Notes: generated from the sequence alone by a model not told the origin. A stretch of DNA of 64,000 nt from Enterobacter sp. SA187 (GCF_001888805.2 NZ_CP019113.1:2418001-2482000); one strand, 5' to 3'. Counted from the first letter of the stretch, positions 15,558-24,012 are shown. Program-made: numbers and translations.

Positions 15558-16805
15558 TTACAGGCTGTCGATTATCAGTTTGCCCCGGCGATAGAGCATA
15601 TTGCGCGAGACAATCACCAGCAGGGCGGTGATCACCGCGCCAAGCAGGATGCCGAACATATAGACGCCAAGATTAGTCACCAGCGGCCACGCCCAGATCG
15701 CCGATTCCGGGAACCACTGCACTGCGCCAAGCCACACGGCGGTGGTGGAGCCGACGATGGTGCCAATCATATAGGACGGGATAGCGGTGAGCGGGCTTTC
15801 AAGCGCAAAGGGGATCGCCCCTTCGCTGATGCCCATAAATGCCAGGAACATCGCGGTTTTGCCCTGCGGGTACAGCTGGGCGCTGAACAGGCGTTTGCCG
15901 GTCAGACGGCGATCAAGCAGGGTGGCAAGGCCAAGGCCAATCGACGGAATGACAATGGCGATAGATCGGGCGGTGACCGGCAGGACGTGATCCGTGGTAA
16001 AGCTGAAGGCAACAAAACCGGCGGCTTTATTGATCGGCCCGCCCAGGTCGATGGCCGTCGTGGCGGAGATGCCGACGGCATACATCAGCGCGCCTTTTTC
16101 TCCGGCGGCGGTCAGCAGGGTGCGGATGCCGCCGTTGATCCAGCCGCCAAAGGGCGTGATCACGTAGTACATCGCCAGCATGACAAAAATCGCCGACAGG
16201 ATCGGTATCAGGAAAGTGGTTTTAAACGCCAGCAGGTAATCGGGCATGCGGAACGTCTGATTCATCCACTTCACCAGATAACCGGCGGCAACAGAGATGA
16301 TCAGCGCGCCGATAAAGGTCGACGGCACCGGCGCGGTGGTAACCCATTGCAGCGCGGTCGGGTCAAAGTTCAGCAACTGCGTGGGCTGGGTGGACATCAG
16401 CCCGCCAATAAATCCCGCCGGAAACGCCAGTTTGCCGCCGATGGAGTTGGCGACAAAGGCGGCGAACATCGGAATGGCAAAGCCAAACAGCACGCCGCCG
16501 AACGACTGCGACAGCCAGGCGAACTTCAGCAGCGATAAATTAAAGCCGGTGAATTGCCCGGAATTCAGGGCGTCCATGATGCCGGTATCGGCGGGAATAT
16601 CCAGCCAGCTGTAAGCGATAAGCTGTGAAAACGCGAGGATAACGCCTCCCATGATGAGCGTCGGCACCATGCGTGAAATGCCGGACATAATATGTTGCGG
16701 TAACTCACCCCAAAAGCGACGACGGGTGGCCACAGTGTTGTTGACCGTCGCCGCTGCCCCTGAAGGACTGGCGACCACGGTTGCGCTGCGTTTTTTAATG
16801 GCCAT
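15558..16805 (-). CDS. fryC: FryC, fructose-type PTS EIIC permease
   Basis: Inner-membrane EIIC of the fructose family, 415 residues with about eight to ten hydrophobic segments. The cytosolic N-terminus (about 1-35) leads into HIMSGISRMVPTLIMGGVIL. The substrate-binding loop motif GISEGAIPFALESPL is present near residue 325, and LGGPINKAAGF near 255 is another EIIC-Fru hallmark. It is 22 bases downstream of fryB. EIIA function comes from FryA. The transported sugar is unassigned in E. coli also. Confidence 0.93.
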   Translation of the reverse strand: MAIKKRSATVVASPSGAAATVNNTVATRRRFWGELPQHIMSGISRMVPTLIMGGVILAFSQLIAYSWLDIPADTGIMDALNSGQFTGFNLSLLKFAWLSQSFGGVLFGFAIPMFAAFVANSIGGKLAFPAGFIGGLMSTQPTQLLNFDPTALQWVTTAPVPSTFIGALIISVAAGYLVKWMNQTFRMPDYLLAFKTTFLIPILSAIFVMLAMYYVITPFGGWINGGIRTLLTAAGEKGALMYAVGISATTAIDLGGPINKAAGFVAFSFTTDHVLPVTARSIAIVIPSIGLGLATLLDRRLTGKRLFSAQLYPQGKTAMFLAFMGISEGAIPFALESPLTAIPSYMIGTIVGSTTAVWLGAVQWFPESAIWAWPLVTNLGVYMFGILLGAVITALLVIVSRNMLYRRGKLIIDSL

Positions 16806-16827
16806 GTGCTGATCCTCTTACCAGGGA

Positions 16828-17151
16828 TTAGTGTTCTGCGGCGATCATGTCTTCAATTTCTTTCAGCGTTCCGGCGGCATTTTTGATGGCGTCCTGAAGC
16901 GTAATTTCGTACACGTCGCGGGATTCAAAGCGCTCGTTATCTTCCGGCGTAATGGCGATGGCGTGAATGATGATCGTCGCCTCGGCGATGTCCTGCGCGG
17001 TCAGGCGGTTCTGGATCCCGTCCGCGCCCTGAGTTTCGATTTTTACCTCGTAGCCTGCGGCTTTTGCGGCGTCTTCCAGCGCCTGGGCGGCCATAAAAGT
17101 GTGGGCAAGGCCCATCGGGCAGGCGCAGAGCGCGATAAGTTTTTTGGTCAT
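16828..17151 (-). CDS. fryB: FryB, fructose-type PTS EIIB
   Basis: EIIB of the fructose class, 107 residues. The phosphorylated cysteine is C11 in CACPMGLAHTFMAAQALEDA, the family signature CP-x-G-x-AHT. EIETQGADGIQNRLT-type sequence follows, as in other EIIB-Fru domains. It is the first gene of the fryB-fryC-ypdF-ypdE-fryA operon. The promoter should lie in the 200 bases up to the dcuC stop, where a CRP-like half-conserved site occurs about 107 bases upstream of the ATG. Confidence 0.93.
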   Translation of the reverse strand: MTKKLIALCACPMGLAHTFMAAQALEDAAKAAGYEVKIETQGADGIQNRLTAQDIAEATIIIHAIAITPEDNERFESRDVYEITLQDAIKNAAGTLKEIEDMIAAEH

Positions 17152-17257
17152 GATGAACTCCTGATATGAGTGGGACTGAGGGGATTATGGTGAGGGTTTA
17201 GCGGACGGGTTACCGGATAAATAATGCATTGACTGGATTTTTAATGCGGTGAAGGGG

Positions 17258-17279
17258 AAATGTGACGCAGGTCGCGAAG
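17258..17279. promoter_or_regulatory. Possible CRP site upstream of fryB
   Basis: AAATGTGA-CGCAGG-TCGCG has a perfect left half (TGTGA at 17261-17265) and a three-of-five right half. It lies about 107 bases upstream of fryB, in the only available promoter region of the operon. The match is weak on one side. Confidence 0.35.
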
Positions 17280-17302
17280 GGGGCTAAAGGAGAAAACACG
17301 AA

Positions 17303-17334
17303 CAAAAAAGCGCAGCGTCTTTGTGACACTGCGC
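17303..17334 (-). terminator. Intrinsic terminator of dcuC
   Basis: GCGCAGCGTC (17310-17319) pairs with GACACTGCGC (17325-17334) with one mismatch, and on the minus strand it is followed by TTTTTTG. It begins 19 bases past the dcuC stop and separates dcuC from fryB. Confidence 0.85.
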
Positions 17335-17352
17335 CCCTGGCTGATGCGAGGC

Positions 17353-18723
17353 TTAACCAGCGATGCCAGGCACCAGAATTTCCGTGGCGACGATCACTAC
17401 AATCAGACCGACTACAACGGGAACAGAGGTGCGTTTTACCACTTCGAACGGCGAGATTTTTGCCATCCCGGCCACTGCTACCACCACGCCGGAAACCGGT
17501 GAAATGGTGCGGCCAAGGTTAGACGCCTGTAGCATCGGGATCGACAGATAGGCCGGGTTAATGCCCGCTTCGTGGGCCAGTTTGGGGATCATCTCCACAA
17601 AGGCATAAAAAGGCGCGTTACCGGAACCGGTGGTCATGGCGGCCAGCATGGTGAGGATCACCAGCACCAGCATCAGAATAATGCTCGCGGAACCGAAAGA
17701 GGTGGCGATGGAAATCAGGCTCTGGATGAAACCAATGGTGCTCAGGCCCTGGGCGAAGACGCCGGCCGCCACCAGCAGGATCACTACGCCCGCAAAGGCG
17801 TCGGCCATACCGCGGTACGCCACTTCGAGGCCAGAGAACACTTTTTGCGTGTTAAAGCCGCGCAGGAACTCCAGGATGGCGGCCAGCAGCATACAGATCA
17901 CCAGAATGGTGATGATGTGCAGTTCCGGGCCCCACTTACCGTCAAAAATCAGTACGCCGACAATGGGCGTGAACGGCAGAATGGCATAGAACGACGGCGC
18001 TGAGGTGACGATGTCGTTCACATCCAGCATTTCCGGGGTGATGTTCTCTTTTTTATCCAGATAGCGCTGCCAGAAAAAGTGCGCGATCGCCATGCAGATA
18101 ATGGCCGCAATGGAGATGGGCAGCGTGGTTTTAAAGGCGAAATCAATCAGCGGCATCTCTGCGGCTTTCGCGGCCAGCACCACATCGCCGGAGGTCGGCG
18201 ACAGAATGATGGCAGCCGGCGAGGCGCAGATTGCCGCCGCTGCGCCGCGGCTGATGCCTACGTTAACCATGACCGGGAACAGGGTGGCCATCAGCAATAC
18301 GCCAAGGCCGGTCGCGGAGGAAACCGCCAGTGACATCAGACAGGCCACGAAATAAGCGGCAATCATCAGCACATAGGGAGAGTTAATATAACGCAGCGGT
18401 TTGGACGCCAGCTTGACCACCATGTCGTTGGCGCCGATATGCGTCATGTAAGCCGCGAAGCCGCACAGCATCATGATCATCATACCGAGGTCGCCGCCAC
18501 GGCTCATCAGCAGAATTTTTATGTATTCGACGATGTCGGTGACATTATAGCCGGTGCTGGTGGCGCTGGCGGGCAGTACCTTATGACCCATCAGGGCGCT
18601 GATGATTAACAGCGTCAGACCGCCCACAAAGAGCACGCCCGTCGCGGAATAGCCTTTGATGATGTAGCGCGCGACGCCCACGATCACCACGACCCCGATA
18701 AGCAGTTCAATAAACGTTAACAT
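17353..18723 (-). CDS. dcuC: DcuC, anaerobic C4-dicarboxylate (succinate efflux) transporter
   Basis: Inner-membrane C4-dicarboxylate transporter of 456 residues, used for succinate export and fumarate uptake during fermentation. It is hydrophobic throughout, starting MLTFIELLIGVVVIVGVARY. Conserved stretches include CASPAAIILSPTSGDVVLAA and TTGSGNAPFYAFVEMIPKLA. The start at 18723 matches the E. coli protein and has GGGGA ahead; the open frame extends 47 codons upstream without family support. The C-terminus is about five residues shorter than in E. coli (ends VPGIAG). An FNR-type palindrome lies 100 bases upstream, in agreement with known FNR activation. Confidence 0.95.
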   Translation of the reverse strand: MLTFIELLIGVVVIVGVARYIIKGYSATGVLFVGGLTLLIISALMGHKVLPASATSTGYNVTDIVEYIKILLMSRGGDLGMMIMMLCGFAAYMTHIGANDMVVKLASKPLRYINSPYVLMIAAYFVACLMSLAVSSATGLGVLLMATLFPVMVNVGISRGAAAAICASPAAIILSPTSGDVVLAAKAAEMPLIDFAFKTTLPISIAAIICMAIAHFFWQRYLDKKENITPEMLDVNDIVTSAPSFYAILPFTPIVGVLIFDGKWGPELHIITILVICMLLAAILEFLRGFNTQKVFSGLEVAYRGMADAFAGVVILLVAAGVFAQGLSTIGFIQSLISIATSFGSASIILMLVLVILTMLAAMTTGSGNAPFYAFVEMIPKLAHEAGINPAYLSIPMLQASNLGRTISPVSGVVVAVAGMAKISPFEVVKRTSVPVVVGLIVVIVATEILVPGIAG

Positions 18724-19140
18724 GGTTTCCCCGGAGAGACAGAACACGGCAAAGCATTCTGTGAAAAAATAAGTAAATGAAAAAACAAAGACGCAATGTG
18801 CCGAATTAATGGGCAAAAATAGCTGATTGAAATCAATAAACAGACGAGTAAAGCAGCTTCTCACGCTGTACGTCTATACACATGCTAAATATGCTGGCGC
18901 GTTGTAACCACGATTTTGCGCACCCCAACCCTGCGCTGCTGCGCTTTGCCGGCGCTTTTTTCCAGTAAAAAGAAACACTTTCATTGTCGAAAACGCCAAA
19001 GGCGTTGCCCCCATGCAGGCAAAAAAGTTCGCGACATTAATCACTTTTTCGTAAATATCGACTGGACAAAACCCATAACAATTGTTGTACTGATACCCGA
19101 CACAGCATTTGTGTCGTATTTTCATGTAAAGGTAATTTAG
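18724..19140. other. Intergenic region dcuC-cspE (no pagP)
   Basis: These 417 bases hold the dcuC promoter region and the cspE leader. In E. coli and Salmonella the palmitoyltransferase gene pagP stands here; I find no open frame with a PagP-like sequence, signal peptide or beta-barrel pattern. The only notable motif is the FNR box. The cspE side ends in a leader with several T/A-rich stretches and AAAGGTAAT ahead of the ATG. Confidence 0.75.
18823..18836. promoter_or_regulatory. FNR box upstream of dcuC
   Basis: Read on the minus strand the site is TTGAT-TTCA-ATCAG, matching the FNR consensus TTGAT-N4-ATCAA at nine of ten fixed bases. It is 100 bases upstream of the dcuC ATG, where anaerobic activation would act. 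Confidence 0.75.
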
Positions 19141-19350
19141 ATGTCTAAGATTAAAGGTAACGTTAAGTGGTTTAATGAGTCCAAAGGATTCGGTTTCATT
19201 ACTCCGGAAGATGGCAGCAAAGATGTGTTCGTACACTTCTCTGCAATCCAGAGCAATGGTTTCAAAACCCTCGCTGAAGGTCAGCGCGTAGAGTTTGAAA
19301 TCACTAACGGTGCCAAAGGCCCTTCTGCTGCTAACGTAATGCCTATCTAA
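19141..19350 (+). CDS. cspE: CspE, cold-shock-like RNA chaperone
   Basis: Cold-shock domain protein of 69 residues, nearly identical to E. coli CspE, a constitutive nucleic-acid-melting chaperone and transcription antiterminator. RNP1 KGFGFIT (about 15-21) and RNP2 VFVHFSAI (about 29-36) are intact, and the C-terminus ends AANVMPI. The neighbour pagP is missing upstream; fluC is convergent downstream, beyond a strong terminator. The codons are those of a very highly expressed gene. Confidence 0.97.
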   Translation: MSKIKGNVKWFNESKGFGFITPEDGSKDVFVHFSAIQSNGFKTLAEGQRVEFEITNGAKGPSAANVMPI

Positions 19351-19371
19351 GTTAGCGATAAGACAGAATTC

Positions 19372-19400
19372 AAAAACCCGCTGAGAAGCGGGTTTTTTTT
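19372..19400 (+). terminator. Intrinsic terminator of cspE
   Basis: AAACCCGCT (19374-19382) pairs with AGCGGGTTT (19387-19395) over a GAGA tetraloop, with a run of eight T. Confidence 0.93.
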
Positions 19401-19416
19401 GCGCTGAGCGCAGCGG

Positions 19417-19800
19417 TTACTGCGCATTGACGGTGGAAAAAATCCAGAACGCCAGCGCGGTCATGGCAAAAGAGCCGAAAAGATTCAGCGCCACGTTCAG
19501 CATCGCCCAGCCAAAACGCCCGTCCTGTAATAAAAAGACGACCTCCGCTGAGAAGGTGGAAAAGGTGGTCAGTCCGCCGCAAAAGCCGGTAGTGATAAGT
19601 AGCTTCCATAGCGGATCGATATGCGTCATCCGGTTAAACCAGGCCAGCCCCATACCGATAATAAATGCGCCAATAAGGTTCGCCGTCAGCGTCCCCACAG
19701 GGATAGCGTGATGAGCAGGATTTAAGCGCAGACTCAAAAACCAGCGCAGTACACTTCCGGTTCCGCCGCCAATAAATACCGCCAAAAGAAGTTGTCCCAC
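19417..19800 (-). CDS. crcB: FluC (CrcB), fluoride-selective channel
   Basis: Small inner-membrane dual-topology fluoride channel of 127 residues that lets cytoplasmic F- escape. There are four hydrophobic segments, the sodium/phenylalanine-box motif GFCGGLTTFSTFS (about 72-84), the N-terminal GGGTGSVLRW, and the pore asparagine in TANLIGAF. The length equals E. coli CrcB. It is divergent from ybeM with 87 bases between starts, and no fluoride riboswitch is recognisable there. Identity is secure. Confidence 0.95.
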   Translation of the reverse strand: MGQLLLAVFIGGGTGSVLRWFLSLRLNPAHHAIPVGTLTANLIGAFIIGMGLAWFNRMTHIDPLWKLLITTGFCGGLTTFSTFSAEVVFLLQDGRFGWAMLNVALNLFGSFAMTALAFWIFSTVNAQ

Positions 19801-19887
19801 CGCTATGTCCTGCTATTTGATTTGTCAGAGGAATGAGTGTAATGCTGTCAGAATAATATGACTATCGCAAAAAGCTGAGGAGTGACG

Positions 19888-20676
19888 ATGCGGGTGGCAG
19901 CGGGACAATTTGCGGTGACGCCGTACTGGGAAACCAATGCGCAGATCTGTGCCGACCTCATGGCACAGGCGGTCGCGCAGCAGGCCGCTTTACTGGTGCT
20001 GCCGGAAGCCTTACTGGCGCGCCGGGATGACGACCCGACGCTGTCGGTGAAATCGGCGCAGCCGCTGGATGGCGGCTTTATCACGCGCCTGTTGCAGGCA
20101 AGCCACGGCAATACTATGACCACGGTGCTGACCCTGCATGTGCCTTCCACGGCGGGCAGGGCGGTCAATACGCTGGTGGCGATCCGCGGCGGCGAGATTA
20201 TCGCCCATTACGCCAAGCTGCATCTCTACGACGCCTTCAGTATGCTGGAATCCGCACAGGTGGACGCGGGAGATAATATTGCCCCGCTGATTGAGATTGA
20301 TGGCATGAATGTCGGGCTGATGACCTGTTACGATCTGCGTTTTCCGGAGCTGGCGCTGTCGCTGGCATTAGGGGGCGCGGATCTGCTGGTGTTACCCGCC
20401 GCCTGGGTGCGCGGCCCGCTGAAAGAGCAGCACTGGGCTACGCTGCTGGCGGCCCGTGCGCTCGACACCACCTGTTATCTGATCGCCGCCGGGGAGTGCG
20501 GTAATCGCAACATCGGACAGAGCCGGATTATCGATCCACAGGGTGTGACGCTGGCGGCCGCCGCTGAAGATCCGCAGCTGATTTTTGCAGAGCTAACGCG
20601 AGAGCGTATAATGCAGACGCGCGAAAAGCTGCCGGTGCTTAAAAACCGTCGCTTTGCGCCACCGCAATTATTGTGA
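19888..20676 (+). CDS. ybeM: YbeM, deaminated glutathione amidase (Nit1-like)
   Basis: Carbon-nitrogen hydrolase (nitrilase superfamily) of 262 residues. The family hydrolyses deaminated glutathione, a side product of transaminases, as metabolite repair. The catalytic triad is visible: Glu in LVLPEALLA, Lys in HYAKLHLYDAF, Cys in LMTCYDLRFPEL. The ATG at 19888 has GAGGAG five bases ahead and matches the E. coli N-terminus; a GTG two codons upstream is less likely. Unlike the disrupted E. coli K-12 copy, this gene looks complete. It lies between fluC (divergent) and tatE (same strand, 126 bases downstream). Confidence 0.9.
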   Translation: MRVAAGQFAVTPYWETNAQICADLMAQAVAQQAALLVLPEALLARRDDDPTLSVKSAQPLDGGFITRLLQASHGNTMTTVLTLHVPSTAGRAVNTLVAIRGGEIIAHYAKLHLYDAFSMLESAQVDAGDNIAPLIEIDGMNVGLMTCYDLRFPELALSLALGGADLLVLPAAWVRGPLKEQHWATLLAARALDTTCYLIAAGECGNRNIGQSRIIDPQGVTLAAAAEDPQLIFAELTRERIMQTREKLPVLKNRRFAPPQLL

Positions 20677-20694
20677 TGTTTTTTTAAACAACAC

Positions 20695-20724
20695 TTGATT
20701 CACCTTGTTACAGATTGCTATTGT
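20695..20724 (+). promoter_or_regulatory. Probable tatE promoter
   Basis: TTGATT (20695-20700) and TATTGT (20719-20724) stand 18 bases apart, 78 bases upstream of the tatE ATG. This is a fair sigma-70 match in the only spacer available. Confidence 0.5.
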
Positions 20725-20802
20725 GTGCGCGCGTCATATGACCGTTAATAACGTCAGGTTTTAGGGCGCATTTCGCAGCCTGTTTTATGAAAGAAGGTAT
20801 TT

Positions 20803-21006
20803 ATGGGTGAGATTAGTATTACCAAACTGCTGGTGGTAGCCGCTCTGGTTGTGCTGCTGTTTGGTACCAAAAAGTTACGTACGCTCGGCGGTGACCTTGG
20901 CGCAGCCATCAAAGGCTTTAAGAAAGCCATGAACGACGATGACAGCAGCGCGAAGAAAACCGTAGACGGTGACATCGCCGCAGAGAAACTCACTCACAAA
21001 GAGTGA
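20803..21006 (+). CDS. tatE: TatE, twin-arginine translocase subunit (TatA paralogue)
   Basis: TatA/E-family protein of 67 residues that can substitute for TatA in the pore of the Tat pathway for folded proteins. A single transmembrane helix (about 6-21, TKLLVVAALVVLLFGTKKL) is followed by the FGTKKL hinge, an amphipathic helix (TLGGDLGAAIKGFKKAM) and a charged, acidic tail. The length equals E. coli TatE. It is monocistronic: a promoter-like element lies upstream and a strong terminator follows. Confidence 0.95.
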   Translation: MGEISITKLLVVAALVVLLFGTKKLRTLGGDLGAAIKGFKKAMNDDDSSAKKTVDGDIAAEKLTHKE

Positions 21007-21026
21007 TAGCAATGCCCCAGGCTTGC

Positions 21027-21057
21027 AAAAAAACCGGCTTATCAGGCCGGTTTTTTT
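21027..21057. terminator. Bidirectional terminator between tatE and lipA
   Basis: ACCGGC (21033-21038) pairs with GCCGGT (21046-21051), flanked by an A run on the left and seven T on the right. It can therefore serve both convergent genes. Confidence 0.88.
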
Positions 21058-21086
21058 ATGCGCATCTGTAAGTAAATATGTCGTGC

Positions 21087-22052
21087 TTATTTTACTTCCA
21101 GACCTTTCGCCTGCATGTCGGCGTGATAGGACGAACGCACAAACGGGCCGCAGGCGGCATGGGTAAAGCCCATCGCCAGCGCTTCGGCTTTCATCTCATC
21201 AAATTCGTCCGGGCTGACGTAACGCTGTACCGGCAGGTGATGGCGGCTTGGCTGCAAGTACTGACCCAGCGTCAACATGGTGACACCGTGGCGACGCAGA
21301 TCGCGCATCACTTCGATGATTTCGGCGTTGGTTTCACCCAGGCCGACCATCAGACCGGATTTGGTCGGGATCTCCGGGTGCGCTTCTTTAAAACGCTCCA
21401 GCAGCTTCAGCGACCAGTTATAGTCCGCGCCAGGGCGTACCTGACGGTAGACGCGCGGCACGTTTTCCAGGTTGTGGTTAAACACATCCGGCGGCGTGGC
21501 GTTCAGGATGTCCAGCGCGCGATCCATACGACCACGGAAATCGGGAACCAGCGTCTCGATTTTGATGGTCGGGCTTTTCTCGCGGATGGCGGTGATACAA
21601 TCAGCAAAGTGCTGAGCGCCGCCGTCACGCAGATCGTCGCGATCCACGGAGGTGATCACCACATAGCGCAGCGCCATGTCAGCGATGGTTTGCGCCAGTT
21701 TATTTGGTTCATTCGCATCAGGCGCGACCGGACGACCATGAGCAACGTCACAGAACGGGCAACGGCGGGTACAAATCGCGCCGAGGATCATAAAGGTGGC
21801 GGTGCCGTGGTTGAAACACTCCGCAAGGTTCGGGCATGACGCCTCTTCGCAAACAGAGTGCAGGCCGTTTTTGCGCATAGCCGCTTTGATACCCTGGATA
21901 CGGGTGGAGTCTGCCGGGAGTTTGATTTTCATCCACTCCGGTTTTCTTAACAGGGCTTCACGCTCTGTTACCACGTTTTTGACCGGGATAAGAGCCATCT
22001 TATCGGCGTCGCGGTATTTAACACCGCGTTCCATCACAATGGGTTTACTCAT
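21087..22052 (-). CDS. lipA: LipA, lipoyl synthase (radical SAM)
   Basis: Radical-SAM enzyme of 321 residues that inserts two sulfurs into octanoyl groups on lipoyl domains of 2-oxoacid dehydrogenases and GcvH. The auxiliary, sacrificial cluster cysteines C68, C73 and C79 are in VCEEASCPNLAEC; the radical-SAM cluster cysteines C94, C98 and C101 are in CTRRCPFCD. The C-terminal RSSYHADMQ includes the conserved RSSY serine ligand. The length equals E. coli LipA. LipB, which supplies the octanoyl group, is 1.3 kb upstream on the same strand with ybeF between, as in E. coli. Confidence 0.97.
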   Translation of the reverse strand: MSKPIVMERGVKYRDADKMALIPVKNVVTEREALLRKPEWMKIKLPADSTRIQGIKAAMRKNGLHSVCEEASCPNLAECFNHGTATFMILGAICTRRCPFCDVAHGRPVAPDANEPNKLAQTIADMALRYVVITSVDRDDLRDGGAQHFADCITAIREKSPTIKIETLVPDFRGRMDRALDILNATPPDVFNHNLENVPRVYRQVRPGADYNWSLKLLERFKEAHPEIPTKSGLMVGLGETNAEIIEVMRDLRRHGVTMLTLGQYLQPSRHHLPVQRYVSPDEFDEMKAEALAMGFTHAACGPFVRSSYHADMQAKGLEVK

Positions 22053-22263
22053 AGCGTGCGTGTTCCAGTTGCGAATAACGAAGGAAAGCTTTTCAATTCA
22101 AGGGAATGTTGTATTTATCAACTATTTTTGAATTAGCTGCGCCGCAGTATACCATTGAAAAGGGTGATAAAGCAGCCTGACGGCCCGGCAAATTGTAAAA
22201 TAGTTGTTGATTTGTGCCTTTACTGCCAGGGCACGCCGCCGTTATGTCAGGCAAACTCTCCCG

Positions 22264-23217
22264 TCAGAATGCACGGGATATTACATTGATGACGTTTTCC
22301 AGTACCGGATCGCGCATACTCAACTTGTTGTAATACAAAGAAATTTCAATCTGCTCATTGCTGACTGCCGGGAATTCAATCTCCTGTAACGGCCAGCAGG
22401 CGCTAAACAGGGTAAATAAACGGAAGGGCATCAGCCCCAACAGGTCACTGTTGCCGATCAGTGCTGCAATGGTGAACATATTGTAACTGCTAAAGCTCAC
22501 CTGACGCTCAGGGAAGAGTTCCTGTATGCGCTGACGTAATACGCTCAGGTGCTGTCCTTCCAGCATCAACATCGTGTGCTCATACTGGCGCAGCGCCTCT
22601 TCAGTAATGGGCTGTTGCAGGCAAGGATGATCTTTTCGGCACATTAGCACCAGACGGTCAGAATAGAGCACATGCTGATTAAGCGCGCGGGTGCTCGGCA
22701 GATGCGTATCGATAATTAAATCAGTCTGAAACTGACTGAGCTGGCTTTCCCCGTCGTTAATGGGAATATTGCGCAGCAGCAAATGCGGCGACTGTGCTTT
22801 GATAGCCTGATAAATGGTCGGAATAACCAGCGCGCCAAGCGAGGGCGGCGTGCCCAGCGTAATGGTGCGCTGTTTATCATAGCTACCGGTGAGATCCAGC
22901 GCCCCCAGAATAGACTCCAGTCCCAGGCTGATATATTCGTGCAAATGCGTCGCATAGGCCGTTGGCGTCACGCCCTGGCCCTTACGGATAAACAGCGGAT
23001 CGGGAAAGATAGTACGGAGTTTCTGAATGGACTGGCTGATGGCTGACGGAGTGAGATTAAGCACTTTTGCCGCATTCACAATGCCTTTATGCACGTAAAC
23101 GGCTTCGAAAATCGTCAATAAATTAAGATCGATATTGCGCAATGTACGGAAGATCTGCGGTTTTGCGTCCTCGGGACGTTCTGTTATTCGATTTTCCGAC
23201 GGGTCATTATAATCCAC
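22264..23217 (-). CDS. ybeF: LysR-family regulator YbeF
   Basis: LysR-type regulator of 317 residues placed between lipB and lipA, as ybeF is in E. coli and with the same length. It has a 20-residue polar N-terminal extension before the HTH domain. Helix-turn-helix: KGIVNAAKVLNLTPSAISQS (about 45-64), then FPDPLFIRKGQGVTPT. The effector domain follows. Its relation to the lip genes is positional only. It is similar in build to the LysR gene at 4.4 kb (both carry the PLF-R-G-GVTPT segment), so the two are members of one subfamily. Targets are unknown. Confidence 0.9.
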   Translation of the reverse strand: MDYNDPSENRITERPEDAKPQIFRTLRNIDLNLLTIFEAVYVHKGIVNAAKVLNLTPSAISQSIQKLRTIFPDPLFIRKGQGVTPTAYATHLHEYISLGLESILGALDLTGSYDKQRTITLGTPPSLGALVIPTIYQAIKAQSPHLLLRNIPINDGESQLSQFQTDLIIDTHLPSTRALNQHVLYSDRLVLMCRKDHPCLQQPITEEALRQYEHTMLMLEGQHLSVLRQRIQELFPERQVSFSSYNMFTIAALIGNSDLLGLMPFRLFTLFSACWPLQEIEFPAVSNEQIEISLYYNKLSMRDPVLENVINVISRAF

Positions 23218-23370
23218 GCGTAAACTCCGAATTTATTCATGCGATGAATAATGCATAACAAATAAGTGTGATGATTATTAGCGCGCAGGACAGGCAATCA
23301 CCAGCAGTGATTGCCCTGCGCTTTGATTTTCCTGCTGACCCCAGATGAAATCGTCAGCATGAATAATATA

Positions 23371-24012
23371 TTAGACGCTAATATGTTGATGCGGGGGATT
23401 ATTAAGTAAATTTAGGAAATTAGCGACTAATCGCGGGCCGGTTTTATCGGTGCTGGCGTCAGCAACCCACTGGCTCATTTGCGCCATTTCCATTCCTGCA
23501 TAACCGCAGGGATTAATGCGCTGGAAAGGAGCAAGATCCATGGCGATATTTAACGCCAGGCCGTGAAAAGAACAGCCTTTGCGAATGCGCAGTCCCAGCG
23601 AACAGATTTTCTTGCCGCTCACATAGACGCCAGGCGCATCCGCGCGGGGATAAGCTTCAATATCTGACTCCGCCAGCGTGTTCACCACGGTTTGTTCCAG
23701 CAGGGTGACCAGTTCGCGTACGCCCAGCTTACGGCGTTTCAGGTTTAACAGCACGTACATCACCTGCTGACCCGGTCCGTGATAGGTTACCTGGCCGCCA
23801 CGGTCGCTCTGGATCACGGGAATATCCCCTGGCATCAGCACATGTTCGGCTTTTCCGGCCTGGCCCTGGGTAAACACAGGATGATGTTCCACCAGCCAGA
23901 TTTCATCAGGCGTGGCGTCGTCGCGGGTATCGGTGAATTCATGCATTGCCAGGGAGACGGGCTCGTAAGGCTGTAAACCAAGGTGACGGATAAGAATCGT
24001 ATCCTGAAGCAA
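23371..24012 (-). CDS. lipB: LipB, octanoyl-[ACP]:protein transferase
   Basis: Octanoyltransferase of 213 residues that moves octanoate from acyl carrier protein to lipoyl-domain lysines, the first step of de novo lipoylation. The catalytic K135 lies in VSGKKICSLG and C169 in INPCGYAGME. SDRGGQVTYHGPGQ (about 69-82) is the substrate-site signature. The start is TTG at 24012: it has GGAG eight bases ahead, and the next residues (LQDTILIRHLGLQPYEP) align with the family. The nearby ATG (24019) is in another frame. The length equals E. coli LipB. ybeD lies 86 bases upstream on the same strand. Confidence 0.95.
   Translation of the reverse strand: MLQDTILIRHLGLQPYEPVSLAMHEFTDTRDDATPDEIWLVEHHPVFTQGQAGKAEHVLMPGDIPVIQSDRGGQVTYHGPGQQVMYVLLNLKRRKLGVRELVTLLEQTVVNTLAESDIEAYPRADAPGVYVSGKKICSLGLRIRKGCSFHGLALNIAMDLAPFQRINPCGYAGMEMAQMSQWVADASTDKTGPRLVANFLNLLNNPPHQHISV

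Noticed and set aside
18874..19236. 120-codon frame on the minus strand covering the dcuC-cspE gap and the start of cspE
   Set aside because: It overlaps cspE and its leader and does not resemble PagP or any other family; it is chance coding.
19801..19887. Possible fluoride riboswitch ahead of crcB
   Set aside because: The short leader lacks the conserved crcB-motif segments, and there is too little room for the pseudoknot.
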